Assembly: GCF_019097595.1 (NCBI RefSeq)
Contig: NC_080722.1
Coordinates: forward strand, 17,712,630 to 17,776,629
From: Hemibagrus wyckioides
Taxonomy: Eukaryota; Chordata; Actinopteri; Siluriformes; Bagridae
Reading direction: 5' to 3'
DNA length: 64,000 nt
This document shows positions 1-13,286 of this stretch, piece by piece (within the stretch, counting starts at the first letter, position 1; each line of letters starts with the position of its first letter). Position numbers and translations under genes: made by a program. The notes under the pieces were generated by a model. The model saw only the letters and a list, made by a program, of their open reading frames with translations, made no database searches and was not told where the DNA came from.

Positions 1-119
1 AACTGGTGAGCTGGGTCAGGGTTTCTTTTTTTAGGGAAATGTCCAAACTACCCACATTTTACACTATGGCATATGCTAGTAAGAGCAGTTGTTAACGCTG
101 CTGTGTGTAGAGTACCCTC

Positions 120-586
120 TATGGATCAGCCATAATTTCAAACCCACCTGCTTAATATTGTGCTGGTCTCCCTTTTGCCACCAAAACAGCTCTGACTCGT
201 CGAGGCATGGACTCCACAAGACCTCTGAAGCTGTTTTGTGGCATTTAACATCAAGACATTAGCAGCAGAGCCTTTAAGTCCTGTAAGTTGTGAGGTGGGG
301 CCTAAATCGATTGGACTCGTTTGTATAGCACATCCCACAGATGCTCGATCAGATTGAGAAGTGGGAAATTTGGAGGTCAAAACCTTGAACTATTCTCATG
401 CTCCTTTTGGAAATACTCTCTCTCAGTCATCTGCTCAGATCCTTACGCTTGGCTATTTTTCCTGCTTCCAAGAAATCAACCAAACACCTAATATATCCCA
501 CCCATTTACATGTGCTACTGTAACTAAATAATCAACATTATTCACTTCAACTGTCTGTGGTTTTAATGTTATGGCTGGTTGGTGTA
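120..586 (-). mobile_element. Internally deleted Tc1-like transposon (family 1)
   Basis: Both ends look like the Tc1 family whose termini read roughly GATCAGCCATAACATTA. The left end is at 120-145, and the inverted right end finishes GGTGTA at 586 after AATGTTATGGCTGG. Between them the minus strand at 138-380 keeps a degraded C-terminal piece of transposase (residues such as GLKGSAANVL and CGVHASTSQSCFGGKRE), with at least one frame break. The 5' half of the transposase is missing, so this is a dead internally deleted copy. TA dinucleotides flank both ends, as expected for Tc1. Family assignment rests on recognition by eye. Confidence 0.8.
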
Positions 587-1337
587 GGTATATATGTAGA
601 GTACAGTGTTTTAATGTGTTTAACACTGTGTATTGATTTATGTTTCAAAGCACAGCTGAAATGAAACGGTAGACAATTATATAATTAATACATTATTTCT
701 ACTTATTTTATTTCCAGACCTCTTATAATAAAAGTGATGTTTATTAATACTCTAAGTCACTGTTTTAATTAACAGAAAGAGTTAAAACCAATTACTTAAC
801 TATCTCTAATAGTAATAGATATTTTCCGTAATCGTTAGCTGTTCATATAAGACTCACTTTGTTATTTAGATATATGCTACTTTATTTCCTGAAGCACTAA
901 ATATTAGTGCATGTATTAATTCATAATTAAGAAGGCACTAAAAGAGACTTATTTTTGAAAGTTTATTCTTAATGGCGTCATATATTGCAGCGGGTCAAAG
1001 GGAACATCTATTTTGAATTACACCGTGGCCCAGAGCAGCGACGCTCCCAACTATGTCTGGAAGTGTATGAAAAATTCATGTTTTGCTCCTTTCCATGATA
1101 ACAGGACAGGTCATGGATTTAGGGATGTCATGCTATTGCATTTTCAAAAAGAGCAACATCAAATAGCATAATACTGCAGTGACTGTGCAAAGGGTATGAA
1201 TTAGTTATGGAACCTGAACATTCCTTCCATAGACTTATTAAGTGGATTCATTCGTTTAGCAGAACAATAAAGAAGATATTGCATCCTTTGAATTTTACCT
1301 GGCATAAGTGTTCATTAAAGGGAGCCTGATTCAATAG
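587..1337. other. AT-rich noncoding DNA
   Basis: No coding signal, RNA gene or recognisable repeat was seen in this stretch. It is AT-rich with stop codons in all frames. Confidence 0.6.
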
Positions 1338-1464
<127 letters not shown>

Positions 1465-2826
1465 GCCTGTCACACAGATTGAGCAGTTTATTAGGAATGC
1501 CCAAATCATTGCTGACCTTTTATCAGCTGCACCACCCATATAGGTCATTTTGTAGCAATAAAAGTATTAACTGTTGCCCATTGCTGGATATTTCTTGTGC
1601 CATAGATCATTTATGGTACATAAATGGCACTGAGACAAGATTTACAAGAATGTGTGGTGGTGCTGTGAGTGTATCAAGTAGAGAAAGACTGCTACTTTTT
1701 TAATCACCAAATTGTCAATGCTGGGTTGAGAACATTGCAAAAATAACCTGCAGTAATATATATTCTTTTACCAGCACCAAACACACTGGCGCAACAACCA
1801 AAAGTCCGGTGAGAGGTGTCCATTTCTGTTGAAAAGTTTATTTTATTGATCCTCCAACTGTTCTACCAACAGCTACATCTTTATATGATTATCATTTCGA
1901 CATATTCCTTGCTCAGGGTTGGAATTACATCAGGTTACAAAGCACTGATTTCAAAGCAAATGACTGCGTGCCTTGATTTGCAAAACTGTCTTCATTGTTA
2001 TTGTCTTGCTAATTCGCTGGAGTAGCTTCAAGTAAGTGAGTTTTCTAATTACTGCTGATAAACTGTAGTACAAACGCAACACTCCGAAACTTCCTGCTAC
2101 ACTCACAGTTGAATATTTTACATCTTATCGTCCTCAGATGCTGCATCGGACTCGTGGCTGAGAAACAGCAGCTATATATTTTAGGACTTAGGGTTGTCAA
2201 GTTATTCACAATATTGATGATGGTTGTGAATATTAATGGTCTCAGCTGAGGCTTGGTGGGAGGAAAGAGACAAAAACAGCCTACACAGCAACATCCTCAG
2301 TGTTGACTTATCATCAACATAAGTCTTATGTTGAACACTGTATGCGTTTATTTAACCCCAGGAATTTTGCTGTTTACACCAATTTTCCAAAACATATATA
2401 TGTTAACATGATTATCTGAATCAAATTCCTGGGAGTAACACAAAAACGTCTGATTGCATATGGTTGCATATGGTTATTAGTCATACAATATTATTAGGTT
2501 TTCTTAGTCCTACTATTAAGTATAACAAAATATAGAGTATGTAACTGTGGAATCATCAAGCCGTATTTTTTCTTTTAGTGCAAGTCTGGAATTTTAAGAT
2601 AAATGTAAAATTCAACAGCATTACCCCTCATGGTTCATGAATAAAAGAAAATCTGAAACCTCTTTAAAGTGTTAGCATGCTTTAGCAAACACTCGGCTAC
2701 ATTAGTATGTAGTGGAGAGAGAACTAGGCATTATTTCGTGTCTGTGGAAAATCACCAGCACCCTGTGACAGAGAAAAGACATTTGTCAGTGCTGTCTGTT
2801 TAAGTGAACACAGAGGCAGAACTAAA

Positions 2827-2828
<2 letters not shown>
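1465..2828. other. Noncoding DNA, nothing recognised
   Basis: Short open frames here (for example 1479-1703 and 1816-2025) have no recognisable protein features, and no repeat family was identified. Confidence 0.5.

Positions 2829-2829
<1 letters not shown>

Positions 2830-2915
<86 letters not shown>
2830..2915. repeat. (TA)n-(GA)n microsatellite
   Basis: A TA dinucleotide run to about 2884 is followed by a GA run at 2888-2915. A similar TA-then-GA compound occurs at 52747-52812. Confidence 0.95.
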
Positions 2916-2921
<6 letters not shown>

Positions 2922-4511
2922 ACAAGCAAGGGACTTTGGGTGTTATCCAGCAGTCCGGCAATTCTTATCCTTTTTACTAGGTGAAAATGTTTTTATTATT
3001 TAATGTAACACGATAAAAACAAGAGAAAAACTTAGATTTTTACATTTAAATAAAAAAACAACAACTTTGTATTAGAAATATTTATTAAATATATTTATTC
3101 CAGAATAAAAGTTTATGGGCTGGATTTTTACAATTCATGTTTATATATTACATGTATATTTCGTTAGGTCATACTAAACTAACAAAAATGATGTAAGCAT
3201 GCTACACTGGTTTATTAAAACTTTCTTATTAAAACTTTGTTCTCAAAAACTTATGTAAAGACAACTTTATTCAAAATAAATCTTATTTTAAGAAGCATGT
3301 GAAGGTGGACTTGATACATGTTTAAATAAATATTGCTAAACATTTATTTCAACACCATCAAAGGTCCATGCTTCCTTCAAATCTGAAATCTATGCATTAC
3401 TTGAATTATCAATAATTGTTTTTCCTTTTAAGAAAGCCTGTCAATAAAGAGAAATCACCAACCTTTTTTTCTGCCAAGACAGTAAAGAACGGCTTTCAAT
3501 TTCAGGATTAGCTCCAACAGAAGCAGATGGTGGGATTTGGCAGACTTTGTTGGCTAATAAATTGCCTTTTGACTGATACGCCTATTTGCACATATTATTA
3601 TCTGTGAAACACCATGACAAGAAACCTAGATGCGGGCAAAGAGTGCCAAATTCTTCTTGAATGTATTTTTGTGCCATCTGTTTTGATTAATAGTGTGGGG
3701 CTATTGGATTTGTACTGCACCTGTGAAATGGTACTATAGCTCGTCCTCCTCCCTCAAAATCATATGGCTCGATGTTTCCTAATAACTAAAAATATCCATT
3801 ACATTTATCCTGCTTATAGCAAACAACCTGCCCCAGTGAACAGCTGCATAGCGGCCCCTTTGTACTTCTAAAGTATTTGGCCTCATTGTTTACTGTAGTT
3901 CCTGGATCACTACAAATCTGTTAACATTTAGTTTTTAAGATGTAGAATAAAAGGCTGGATAGATTGTACAGAAAGGCACACTATCAGACAGAACTCTTGA
4001 TTAACAAAGGTGTAGCAATCAGCTAATGTGAGTTAAGAGTTTGGAGAAGCATGTTAAAGCTGCTGTTACCTTAACCATTACAGCTGTGATTGGAAGTGAC
4101 AGCGTGGATTTGTCTAAGGATCATTTAGTGATCTGCTGGTCCACTAGCAATCTCCAATAATTGGACAATTGTAGAGTGTTCTTTTCTAATTACTCACATC
4201 AGAGGACAAACTTTACAAGAAGACAGAATAAAGTTAAGCTATGTGTGAACCATAGAAGTACTTTGAAGTGGAAAAAAAAAAAGGTGTAAAATATTGAAGT
4301 GAAATAATGATGCTCAAACGGTTGTTCTCTAATGAGAGCTGGTGGCTTCGACTTCTTTTTTTAGTTTCGTGTGATTACCTTAGCAGTGATTCTTATATTT
4401 ATGATCATGCCAACCATTTGAAATTTGCCATCATTTCTGAAATCTGCAACCTGCCCAACCTGTTTGCGATGTAATGTGTAGTTTGTACTCCTGCATAAGT
4501 GATGATGCCGA
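2916..4511. other. AT-rich noncoding DNA
   Basis: No gene or identifiable repeat is seen. The first few hundred bases are very AT-rich, with many oligo-A and oligo-T runs. Confidence 0.5.
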
Positions 4512-5205
4512 TATAAACACTGACCACTTTATTAGGATCACCTATACACCTATGCATACCGTATATGCAACATCCAACATCCAGCATAAGCCAATAACGT
4601 GGCAGAGGAGCAATGCATACATTCATACAGGACATGAGTTTCATGTTCACTTCAGACGTCAGAATGGGGAAGGGATGTAATCACAGTGACTTGAGCTGGA
4701 GTAAACCAGACAGTTGAAGATTGGAAAAATGTATTGTAGTCTATTTCCAATCTTCAGCTGTTCAGTTTTGGTTAGTCGGTGCTCACTGTAGCTTCAGATT
4801 CAATGTGATATTTTGTTGCTGTAGGCCATCCGCTTCAAGCTTTGATTCTAGGATGCTTTTCTGCTCACCACGATTGTAAACAGTGATTAAGTGAGTTACT
4901 TACCTCAGTGAGTTACTTACCTTACTTACCGTAGTGTAGACTTCCTGTCAACCTGAACCAGTCTGGTCATTCTCCTCTGACCTCTCTTATCAATACAGCA
5001 TTTCTGCTTACAGTCTTAACAACAGATTTTTTTTTGTTTAGTTTTTCACACTATTCTGTTTTAATTCTAGAGACTGTGATGTGTGAAAATGACAGAAGAT
5101 CAGCATTTTTTTTTTTTTTTTTTGAAATACTCAAACCAACCTGTCTGGCACCAACATCCGTGCAATGGTTAATGTTACAGAGATCACAAAATGGTCAGTG
5201 AGAGC
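4512..5205 (+). mobile_element. Fold-back Tc1-derived element, copy 1 (family 2)
   Basis: The left part begins with a terminus of the fish Tc1 family whose end reads about TGACCACTTTATTAGGA (4520-4540). It continues to the transposase-derived motif GTTGAAGATTGGAAAAA near 4715. There the sequence turns back as TTTCCAATCTTCAGCTG (4744 onward), followed by the reverse complement of the 5' half of the transposase region. Examples are CTGAACCAGTCTGGTCATTC near 4954 and GAAATACTCAAACCA near 5123. The right arm fades near 5205 without a clear terminal repeat. No coding capacity remains. The same junction is seen at 6180-6215 and 56871-56906. Confidence 0.8.
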
Positions 5206-5834
5206 ATGCAGAGTTACTTAAATGTTATTACTGCTTAAATGCTATTATTGCCATGGACCAAAAAACTGATATGGAATAGCAATTAAATAAAGAAATCTAA
5301 ATCTTTATGGAACTTATTAACTGGTTGCTCTCAGATGGGACTCTAAATGAGTGCTTCATTATTAAAGGAAGCCAATAGATAAAAGACTCTTAGACAGTTC
5401 TCGAATTATTAAGATGTGGTGTGTTACAAGTACCTAATTAGAGTGATAAGGATTTTGGCTTTTCCCTATCACATTAGGCTTAGATTGTTCCAGTAAAATA
5501 ATGCCATTTCTCTCACGTCTCTTGCGGTTATGCCTTGGTTGCATATTCAACATTTACAATGTTATAGTATATACTGAGTCCTATATGCTATACAGTGCAC
5601 ATTATCTCTTTTTTTATACACATTTTCTTTTAGATGGTTATTTTCTGACTCCATTACAGGGTCAGTAACAACATTTTTATTATTTTATTATTTATGATTT
5701 TTATTATTTCTGAACAACTTCTTCAACCTAGTAATGTTAGCATGTCAGTAAAGAAAGTAAAGCTGAAGGAGGTTCAACAGTCAAACTCTCCAGAAGAACC
5801 ACAGCTGATTTGACAAGATGCTTAGTAAAGCTGA
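5206..5834. other. AT-rich noncoding DNA between two fold-back elements
   Basis: No gene, RNA or repeat recognised in this spacer. Confidence 0.5.
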
Positions 5835-6696
5835 ATTGCTGAACAGTCTCTAGGGTTTACACAGAGTGTGTGTGGAGGGTCTGCAGGCTGAAACATCTTG
5901 GTGATGAGAGAGATCAGAGGAGAATGATCAGACTGGTTTGAGCTGATAGGAAGTCAATGGTAACTCTAAAATAACTCTAACTCTAAAATAATCACTCTTT
6001 ACAAGTGTGGTGAACAGAAATGCATTTCAGAACACACATCACTTATCAAATCGTGAGGTGGATGAGCTACAACAGCTGAAGACCACATCAGATTTCACTA
6101 CTGGCAGCCAAGAACAAGAATCTGACTCTATCATGGGCACAGACTCAACAGAACTGGACAGTCGACAACTGGAAAAAGACCAGGTGATTTTTTCTTCTAA
6201 TCTTCAACTCTCTGGTTTCGATGAGCCTGTGTCGATGATAGCCTCTTATTCCTGTTCTTGGCTGACAGGAGTGGAACCCAGTGTGGTATTCTGCTCTTAT
6301 AGCTCATCCACCTCAATGTTTGATGTTTTGTGCATGCTGGGATGTTTTTTCTGCTCACTGCAAATGATTATATGAGTTATTATATCCTTCTTGGCAGCTT
6401 GAACCAATCTGAACGTTTTCCTTTGACCTCTCTTATCAACAAGGTGTTTCCACCCACAGAACTGCCTCTCACTCAATTCTGTGTAAACTCCCGAGGCTAC
6501 TGTGTGTGAAAATCCCTGCAGATCAACAGTTTCTGAAATACTCAAACCAGCATTGAGGCACCATCACCCATGCCATGTTTGATGTGAAAATTAACCGAGG
6601 CTCCTGATCTTTATCTGCATGATTTTTTGCATTGTGCTGCTGCGCCATTGGCTGATTAGATAACTGCATGAATGTGCAGCTAATAAAGTGGACAGC
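5835..6696 (-). mobile_element. Fold-back Tc1-derived element, copy 2 (family 2)
   Basis: The left arm (about 5835-6180) is degenerate transposase sequence on the plus strand, including CAGTCTCTAGGGTTTACA, GGTGAACAGAAATGCATTTC and GATGAGCTACAACAGC. It ends at a GACAACTGGAAAAAGA-type junction. The right arm (about 6200-6696) is the inverse of the same region and runs out through the terminus ending CTAATAAAGTGGACAG near 6694. The open frame at 6007-6375 is a frame-shifted relic crossing the junction, not a gene. The left terminal repeat is missing, so the copy is truncated. Confidence 0.78.
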
Positions 6697-7833
6697 AAAT
6701 ATTTATAAATATTGTATAAACATACAGTATACACTGCACAAATTGCATTCAACCTGTTACAGGACCTATGCAACAAAGTGCTTACAGAACTCACTGAGTG
6801 CTGAAACAGCACTACCTACAATGAAAAAAGATTAACACACACAAACATCAAGGGTGTGTGTTGGGTCTTTGATGTGCACCTCTTTCTTTGACTCTTTAGT
6901 GTGTTCTGTGGGCATTCACTCTATTGACAGAACAAAGGAAAGAACATGACAAGTCTCTGCGGTTCTTAATCTGCATGTGCTGCGATGTGCAGTTCTGCTC
7001 TCACTTCTTCCTCAGAGAGCCTGTTCCAGACTGTTCCTTACAGCCCCGGTGCTGACGGCCTTTCAGAACTTCTCAGGCTTCTTCACTGAGCTTGCATGGC
7101 AGATGAAGTGCTGTTTCTGCAGTCATGTTAAAAGCAGAGATGAGATCATTTATCTTCAGGCCTCCAGCCATCCCACTGTAGTATTTAATAGTGGTTGTGC
7201 TCATATGCACGACAGCCTTTATATCATATCTGCCCGGGATGTGACAGCTTTACGGTAAGGAGTCATGTGGTCTGTAATAATCTTTGCATAAATGATGGCT
7301 CTCTTACGTCAGTTTAGTGGCGGCGGAAGTGGTAGTCACGTTTTGTCAACATGCACAGAAGGTCAAACACTGGTTACACATCTCATGAGTATTGTGTTTG
7401 TGTGGCTCAAGCTGTGAGGAGTAAATGAAAAGAGGTCAATCTCTGTGCTCGCCGACTGTTAAATCTGCAACCACGGAGCAGTAGAGCTGATAGAATGCAA
7501 GCAGCCATGCTGTTAAATGTTAATTGACAAGCAAAATCTAAATGCTAAATCTATTACAGCATTCATAAGTTCATATTGACTTGTCACAATGCATAGGTAA
7601 CTAATTTATAATCACGCTTCAGATGAGGATGAGTTCCCTTTTAAGACTGTGTTCCTCTCAAAGTTTCATCTTAGGGAGTTTTTAATTGCCTCTGTCGTGT
7701 CATTAGGGATAAATTTATACATTTTAAAATATATATTCTGAATTTATATATTTCTATAAAGCTGCTTTGTGAAATATATATTATTGTATAAAATTAATTT
7801 TATATATAATATAAAATATATAAAGTATTATTA

Positions 7834-7871
<38 letters not shown>

Positions 7872-9294
7872 TATGGATATATAGTTCTTATATATGAGAT
7901 TTTTGACAGATAAGGAAAAAGAGGCACAGAATAAAACATTGCACTGGGGGTTGAGAAGGAACGAAAGCCTGTCTCATTTGGTAAATGAATGATTTAACGT
8001 TCCAGCTCATGCATTTCTGCTTTTGACAAGAAATAGGGCCATGAGGAAGAAACAGAGGTATATGTTTGAAACAGGGCTTTTCAATTTCACCCTGCCTCAG
8101 GAAAGTCCTGCAGAGAAGCCAAAATGTACTTCTTGTGGCAGCTGTGACCCACTTAATGCATTCATCCCACAAACAACGTCAAGAGTAAGCAAAACAGAAG
8201 CAGCTGTAATAGTATTCCTCTGGGAAGCTCAGGCGTGGATCACATAAGCTGCTAGCCATTTCCAATAACTCTTTTACTTCCGCATGCAGCAATCACACAG
8301 ATGACAGGAGGCTGCAGAGGTGTCAGATGTATGTGATGGCAAAGTGGGCTTCTCTTCACGAGGCCAAGCAGCGCAGTGCTGCTGCAAATTAATCAATGCA
8401 TGGCTTGCTTTGACATCAGACTTAGGGGATCGAGGGGGAAAAAATGAAACGATTTTGTCCCACATGATAACACAGAATATATATTTCCATCCATTAATTA
8501 ATGCATTATTGCTGCATTCTTCTTCTTCTTTTGCCAAAAAAGGAGACAGAGGAAAACAAAGAACATATTTGTATATATATGTAACTCTGGAATTCAGGAA
8601 CTGCAATTGCTTGTCACTTCTTTGTCTTCCTTATGTACCTTAACAGATTGCTTGTCTGGATTAGATTGTCACAAAATATATGTATGAATAATCACCAACA
8701 AGCATCATCAACTGAAATAAACCGGAACTCAGCAAAAAAAAAAATTGTGGATGTGATGAATATCTGGTTTGTTTGAAAGATGTAAACACTGAAATGCAAC
8801 ACTGGTGCCTTAACTGAAATAAATGACTTACACAAGACTTGAAATCAGTCTCACACTTCCTGTCTTTTAAATGATGCAGTCTTGTGAATATTAGTACTAG
8901 ACTGCATTAATATGCTTTACACCACAGCACTATTGAACTCCCGAATCCAATTTGCCAGGAAGTGTTTTAATTTTTTATAAAAATCAACTTGACTGTAGTC
9001 CCTGTTTATATTTTGTTAATAAACTGTTATCACTTGTATAGCAACAGCTAATTCATACAGACTTTAATGACAGAAGCTCAACATAAACTGTTAAAAAAAA
9101 ATGGGTGTAATTGCCGATTTTGTGAAATTTTCTGTGAGGAGATTTACTTTGCATTTTTGGAAGGAGTCACCGGTGTCAGTTGCAAAGTTTCTCAGCAACA
9201 TGACAAGCTGCCTGAGAGGGAAAAAAAACAGACTGACAAAATGGCTGCTTTTATGTAAGTGTTAATAAAGTGATAATTGTGATAATGTTAAATC
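6697..9294. other. Noncoding DNA with an (ATT)n run
   Basis: No gene is supported. Overlapping opposite-strand frames at 7888-8643 lack domain features and look like chance. An ATT trinucleotide run lies at about 7838-7871. The rest is AT-rich unique-looking sequence. Confidence 0.5.
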
Positions 9295-9725
9295 TACACT
9301 ATATTGCCAAAAGTATTTGGGCACCTCAAAATCACCCCCTATATATGCTTGTTGATTATCCCATTACAGATTTAGTCCCCTTTGGGCTTTTATAATAACC
9401 TCCACTCTTCTGAGAAGGCTTTCACTAGAGTGTAACTGTGGGGATTTGTGCTCATTCAGCCACGAGAGCATTAGTGAGATCAGTAATTGATGTTTGGAAA
9501 CAAATGCCTCTTCATATTCATCCAGAAGGTGTTCAGTATGGATGTGGTCAGAGTTCTGAGCAAACCAACCTTGACAAATCATGTCTTCATGGAGCTCGCT
9601 TTTGTGCACAGGGGCACCTGGAACAGGTTTGGGCCTCTTAATTACAATGAAGGGAAATTACAAATCTACAGCATACAAAGACACCCTATAAAACCTGTAT
9701 ATATCTGTGATGATCAGATGTGACT
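9295..9725 (-). mobile_element. Decayed Tc1-derived non-autonomous element (family 3)
   Basis: The left end at 9295 reads TACACTATATTGCCAAAAGT, the terminus of a very common fish Tc1 family. The interior carries reverse-orientation phrases such as TTCTGAGAAGGCTTTC and GTGGGGATTTGTGCTCATTC. These are followed by forward-looking ones such as GAACAGGTTTGGGCC and CTACAGCATACAAAGACA, so it is itself a rearranged non-autonomous derivative. The right terminus is eroded. It shares its terminus with the copy at 34077-34598. Confidence 0.75.
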
Positions 9726-11160
9726 GTAACTGTAAACAGATTAAAAAGTATGTACCTTATTAAATAAGAATATTAGATTAGATTAGATCAAAGCCAATAA
9801 AATGCAGTTAGCATCTAACCAGAAGTGCACACTGGTATATTTATAATAAATTATGAATAGATATACTGCTATGAGGGTGATGTATACAGGAGGGTGGAAG
9901 ATTTATGTACAGGGTTGCAGTAGTTATTATAAATATTATAAATAGGATATATATGGTATATATATTTATGAACAATGTACAATCATAGAGACATGAATAA
10001 AAATATTAGTCACTCATTGGGAAAGTGATGTGGTATAAGAAGAACCAACCTCTTTTGACATACTGTTATGGAAATTGTGGGTTCAAGGTCACTCATTTCA
10101 CCACCCTAGTGATTAATTTTCTATTACATCATATCATCAGGTTATATTCCATCCTTAGTGAATATACCTAGAACACATTACAGTAAACGGTACAATGAAA
10201 CTATTTTAAGTCTTTGAGAATGTTTAGAAAATCACTTAATCGGAATGCTAATTTATTCCTCAAGTTCACCAAGCTAAACGCACACAGCTGCGGCTAAGTT
10301 GCCTTGACAACACCTGCGACTGAGATCTTAAGGAGATTTTACACTGATGTGTCCACGCTGTTCCATTTGCATGCGTGTTTCAGTCTTAGCCTGTTATGAA
10401 TGCGTATAGATTATGTATCATGATTGGCTGTGTATGCACAGCAGCATGTGGTGTGGATCACTCCATTTGTGCATTCGGTACGCACAGATGAGCTTTCATC
10501 TCACAATACATCTTGTGCTCACAAACCTGTGAAGTGCCAAAGGAAACACAACAGGCTGTGCATGTCAAAATCATGGTTAATTCCTGCACTTTTTCCCTGC
10601 TGAGACGGAGAAAAGTATATAATGGATGCTGGCTCTCTCATACACTGGCGGAATATGAATTGTGATTAACACCAGCGGATATTCATCCTCTCTAAGTTTT
10701 CCACTCGTATATTAACACTAAACAAAGAAATGATGGCTAGGTTCAGGGTTTAAACCATTTATTCGAATTTGTACTTTAAACCCCTGCCACTCTAGACTGT
10801 GAATGTGATACAGAAGGATTAGACTATAGTGCTGCATGTATTACACAAACTTCCCACTATGCAGAATATTAAAATGTAAAGGACTGTAAGGAAATGTAAA
10901 GGGAATTTTAGCTCTGAATATAGTACATGAAGCTAGTCAGAGTTATCAGAGGCTTTATAATATACAATTGTATCATTCATTCAAGGCATTAGTTGTGAAA
11001 CTGCCTCAAAAAACACTGAATGTCGAATCAGAACCTAATAATTATGCAGGTTGAACCGTAAGCAAAATCAAGTACATATTTCTGAATGAAAAATAAAGAT
11101 CCCATGCAGAGTGAGATAGTAATTTATTATTTTTTTTAAAGTCATGTTTATTGCAAGATA
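9726..11160. other. Noncoding DNA, nothing recognised
   Basis: AT-rich sequence without a supported gene or repeat assignment. Confidence 0.5.
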
Positions 11161-11577
11161 TAGACCAGCTATAACATTAAAACCACTGATAGGTGAAGTA
11201 AATAACATTGATTATCTTGTTAAAATGGCACATGTTAAGGGGTGGGAAATATTAGGCAACAAGTGAATGGTCAGATCTCAGAGCTGATGTGTTGGAAGCA
11301 GGAGAAATAGACAAGATTAAGGATCTGGGTGACTTTGACAGCAATAGAATATGAATGGTTTAATGAACATGAAAATGAGTACAAGGTGTGGACTTGAGTT
11401 CCAAATTCCCCAGACAGTACTGGACAATTGAGTCCGATCCATGGAGACCCAACCTCACCACTTACAGGACTTAAAGGATCTGCTGCTAACGTCTTGGTGC
11501 CAGATGCCACAACACACCCACAGTCCATGCCTCGATGAGTCAGAACTGTTTCAGTGGCACAGTGTGGCTGGTCGGCA
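11161..11577 (+). mobile_element. Internally deleted Tc1-like transposon (family 1)
   Basis: The left end (11161-11235) matches the family 1 terminus, with ATAACATTAAAACCACTGAT and GATTATCTTG. It is followed by the transposase start region (GTTGGAAGCAGGAGAAAT). It then jumps directly to the transposase 3' part (TTCCAAATTCCCCAGACAG, GACTTAAAGGATCTGCTGC) and a decayed right end near 11565-11577. The middle of the transposase, with the catalytic core, is absent. Orientation is opposite to the 120-586 copy. Confidence 0.82.
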
Positions 11578-12155
11578 GAGAGTAGTAACGTAGCCCAAGG
11601 AAAAACTCCAGATTAAGACAGGACAAACTGTTTCACTAATGGACATCCAGGGGCATCTCTGATTAACCAGTACTCTCTCGGTCAGCCTACTCATGAGTTT
11701 ATTCTTGTATTAAATTGTGTGGATTTACACAGTAAACACGTTTAGATGGTGTCTGTGTCCTTGTAGGCAACACAGCAAACCTGTAACACTTCAAAGCTTG
11801 TGCATTGTGCCTTTATTCCTTCCAGCAGATGAGATATATTCAGAATTCTTGACCCCAGCACTTTCTTCATAGAGACCCCACACACATGCTGATACACAAG
11901 GGGACAGTGTGTTTAAAAGCAGTGCTGCTGCCAAGAGCTGTGTTTGAGAGCTGATGAAAAAAATGGAAAAAGTAAAGGTTGAGAGACATGCAGAAAATCT
12001 CACAGCTTTGTTGCTTTTGATCGCGCTGTAAATGGCAAAGGCTTGAGTTTCATAAAGATCACTGTGTACCTGTTCAGGGTGTGAATACATACAGTACTGG
12101 AAATTAAAATGAGCAAAATATTTTAATACATAGTGAGTGTGATGAAATTCAGTAT
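11578..12155. other. Noncoding DNA before the minisatellite
   Basis: No supported gene. The minus-strand frame at 11791-12246 runs partly through the minisatellite and is considered chance. Confidence 0.5.
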
Positions 12156-13150
12156 GACATATTGAGTGTAGTACACTATTAGCGTTATTGTGTAGCTCTG
12201 CATATTGAATGTAGTACACTACTAGCATTATTGTGTAGCTTTGCATATTGAATGTAGTACACTATTAGCATTATTGACTAGCTCTGCATATTGAATGTAG
12301 TACACTATTAGCGTTATTGTGTAGCTCTGCATATTGAATGTAGTACACTATTAGCGTTATTGTGTAGCTCTGCATATTGAATGTAGTACACTACTAGCAT
12401 TATTGTGTAGCTTTGCATATTGAATGTAGTACACTATTAGCATTATTGACTAGCTCTGCATATTGAATGTAGTACACTATTAGCGTTATTGTGTAGCTCT
12501 GCATATTGAATGTAGTACACTATTAGCGTTATTGTGTAGCTCTGCATATTGAATGTAGTACACTACTAGCATTATTGTGTAGCTTTGCATATTGAATGTA
12601 GTACACTATTAGCATTATTGACTAGCTCTGCATATTGAATGTAGTACACTATTAGCGTTATTGTGTAGCTCTGCATATTGAATGTAGTACACTATTAGCG
12701 TTATTGTGTAGCTCTGCATATTGAATGTAGTACACTATTAGCGTTATTGTGTAGCTCTGCATATTGAATGTAGTACACTATTAGCGTTATTGTGTAGCTC
12801 TGCATATTGAATGTAGTACACTATTAGCATTATTGTGTAGCTCTGCATATTGAATGTAGTACACTATTAGCGTTACTGTGTAGCTCTGTATATTGAGTGT
12901 AGTACACTATTAGCGTTACTGTGTAGCTCTGTATATTGAGTGTAGTACACTATTAGCGTTACTGTGTAGCTCTGTATATTGAGTGTAGTACACTATTAGC
13001 GTTACTGTGTAGCTCTGTATATTGAGTGTAGTACACTATTAGCGTTACTGTGTAGCTCTGTATATTGAGTGTAGTACACTATTAGTGTTATTGTGTAACT
13101 CTGCATAATGAGTATAGTACACTGCTATTGTTATTGTGTAGTTGCACATA
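12156..13150. repeat. 43-bp minisatellite with 172-bp higher-order repeats
   Basis: About 23 tandem copies of a 43-bp unit containing GCATATTGAATGTAGTACAC. Spacing was checked at several units (for example 12192, 12235 and 12278). A unit variant starting ACTAGCATTATT recurs at 12221, 12393 and 12565, exactly 172 bp (four units) apart, giving a four-unit higher-order repeat present about three times. Toward the right there is a block of five near-identical units carrying GTTACTGTGTAGC and GTATATTGAGTG. Terminal units decay (13085-13150). There are no spacers, so this is not CRISPR-like, and 43 bp is not a codon multiple. Confidence 0.95.
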
Positions 13151-13232
13151 CTGAACAGAACAAGCCAGTTTAAACTGGATTAGTAAAGGCATGAATTCTC
13201 CTGATAAGAATTACTTGTAACCAAAGACTGAA

Positions 13233-13236
<4 letters not shown>

Positions 13237-13285
<49 letters not shown>
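13237..13285. repeat. (AAT)n microsatellite
   Basis: Uninterrupted AAT/TAA trinucleotide run of about 49 bp. Confidence 0.95.

Positions 13286-13286
<1 letters not shown>

Noticed and set aside
11791..12246. 151-residue minus-strand frame
   Set aside because: Starts inside the minisatellite and has no recognisable domain. Chance frame.
12156..13150. CRISPR-like array
   Set aside because: Units are head-to-tail 43-bp repeats with no unique spacers, in a vertebrate context. It is a minisatellite.
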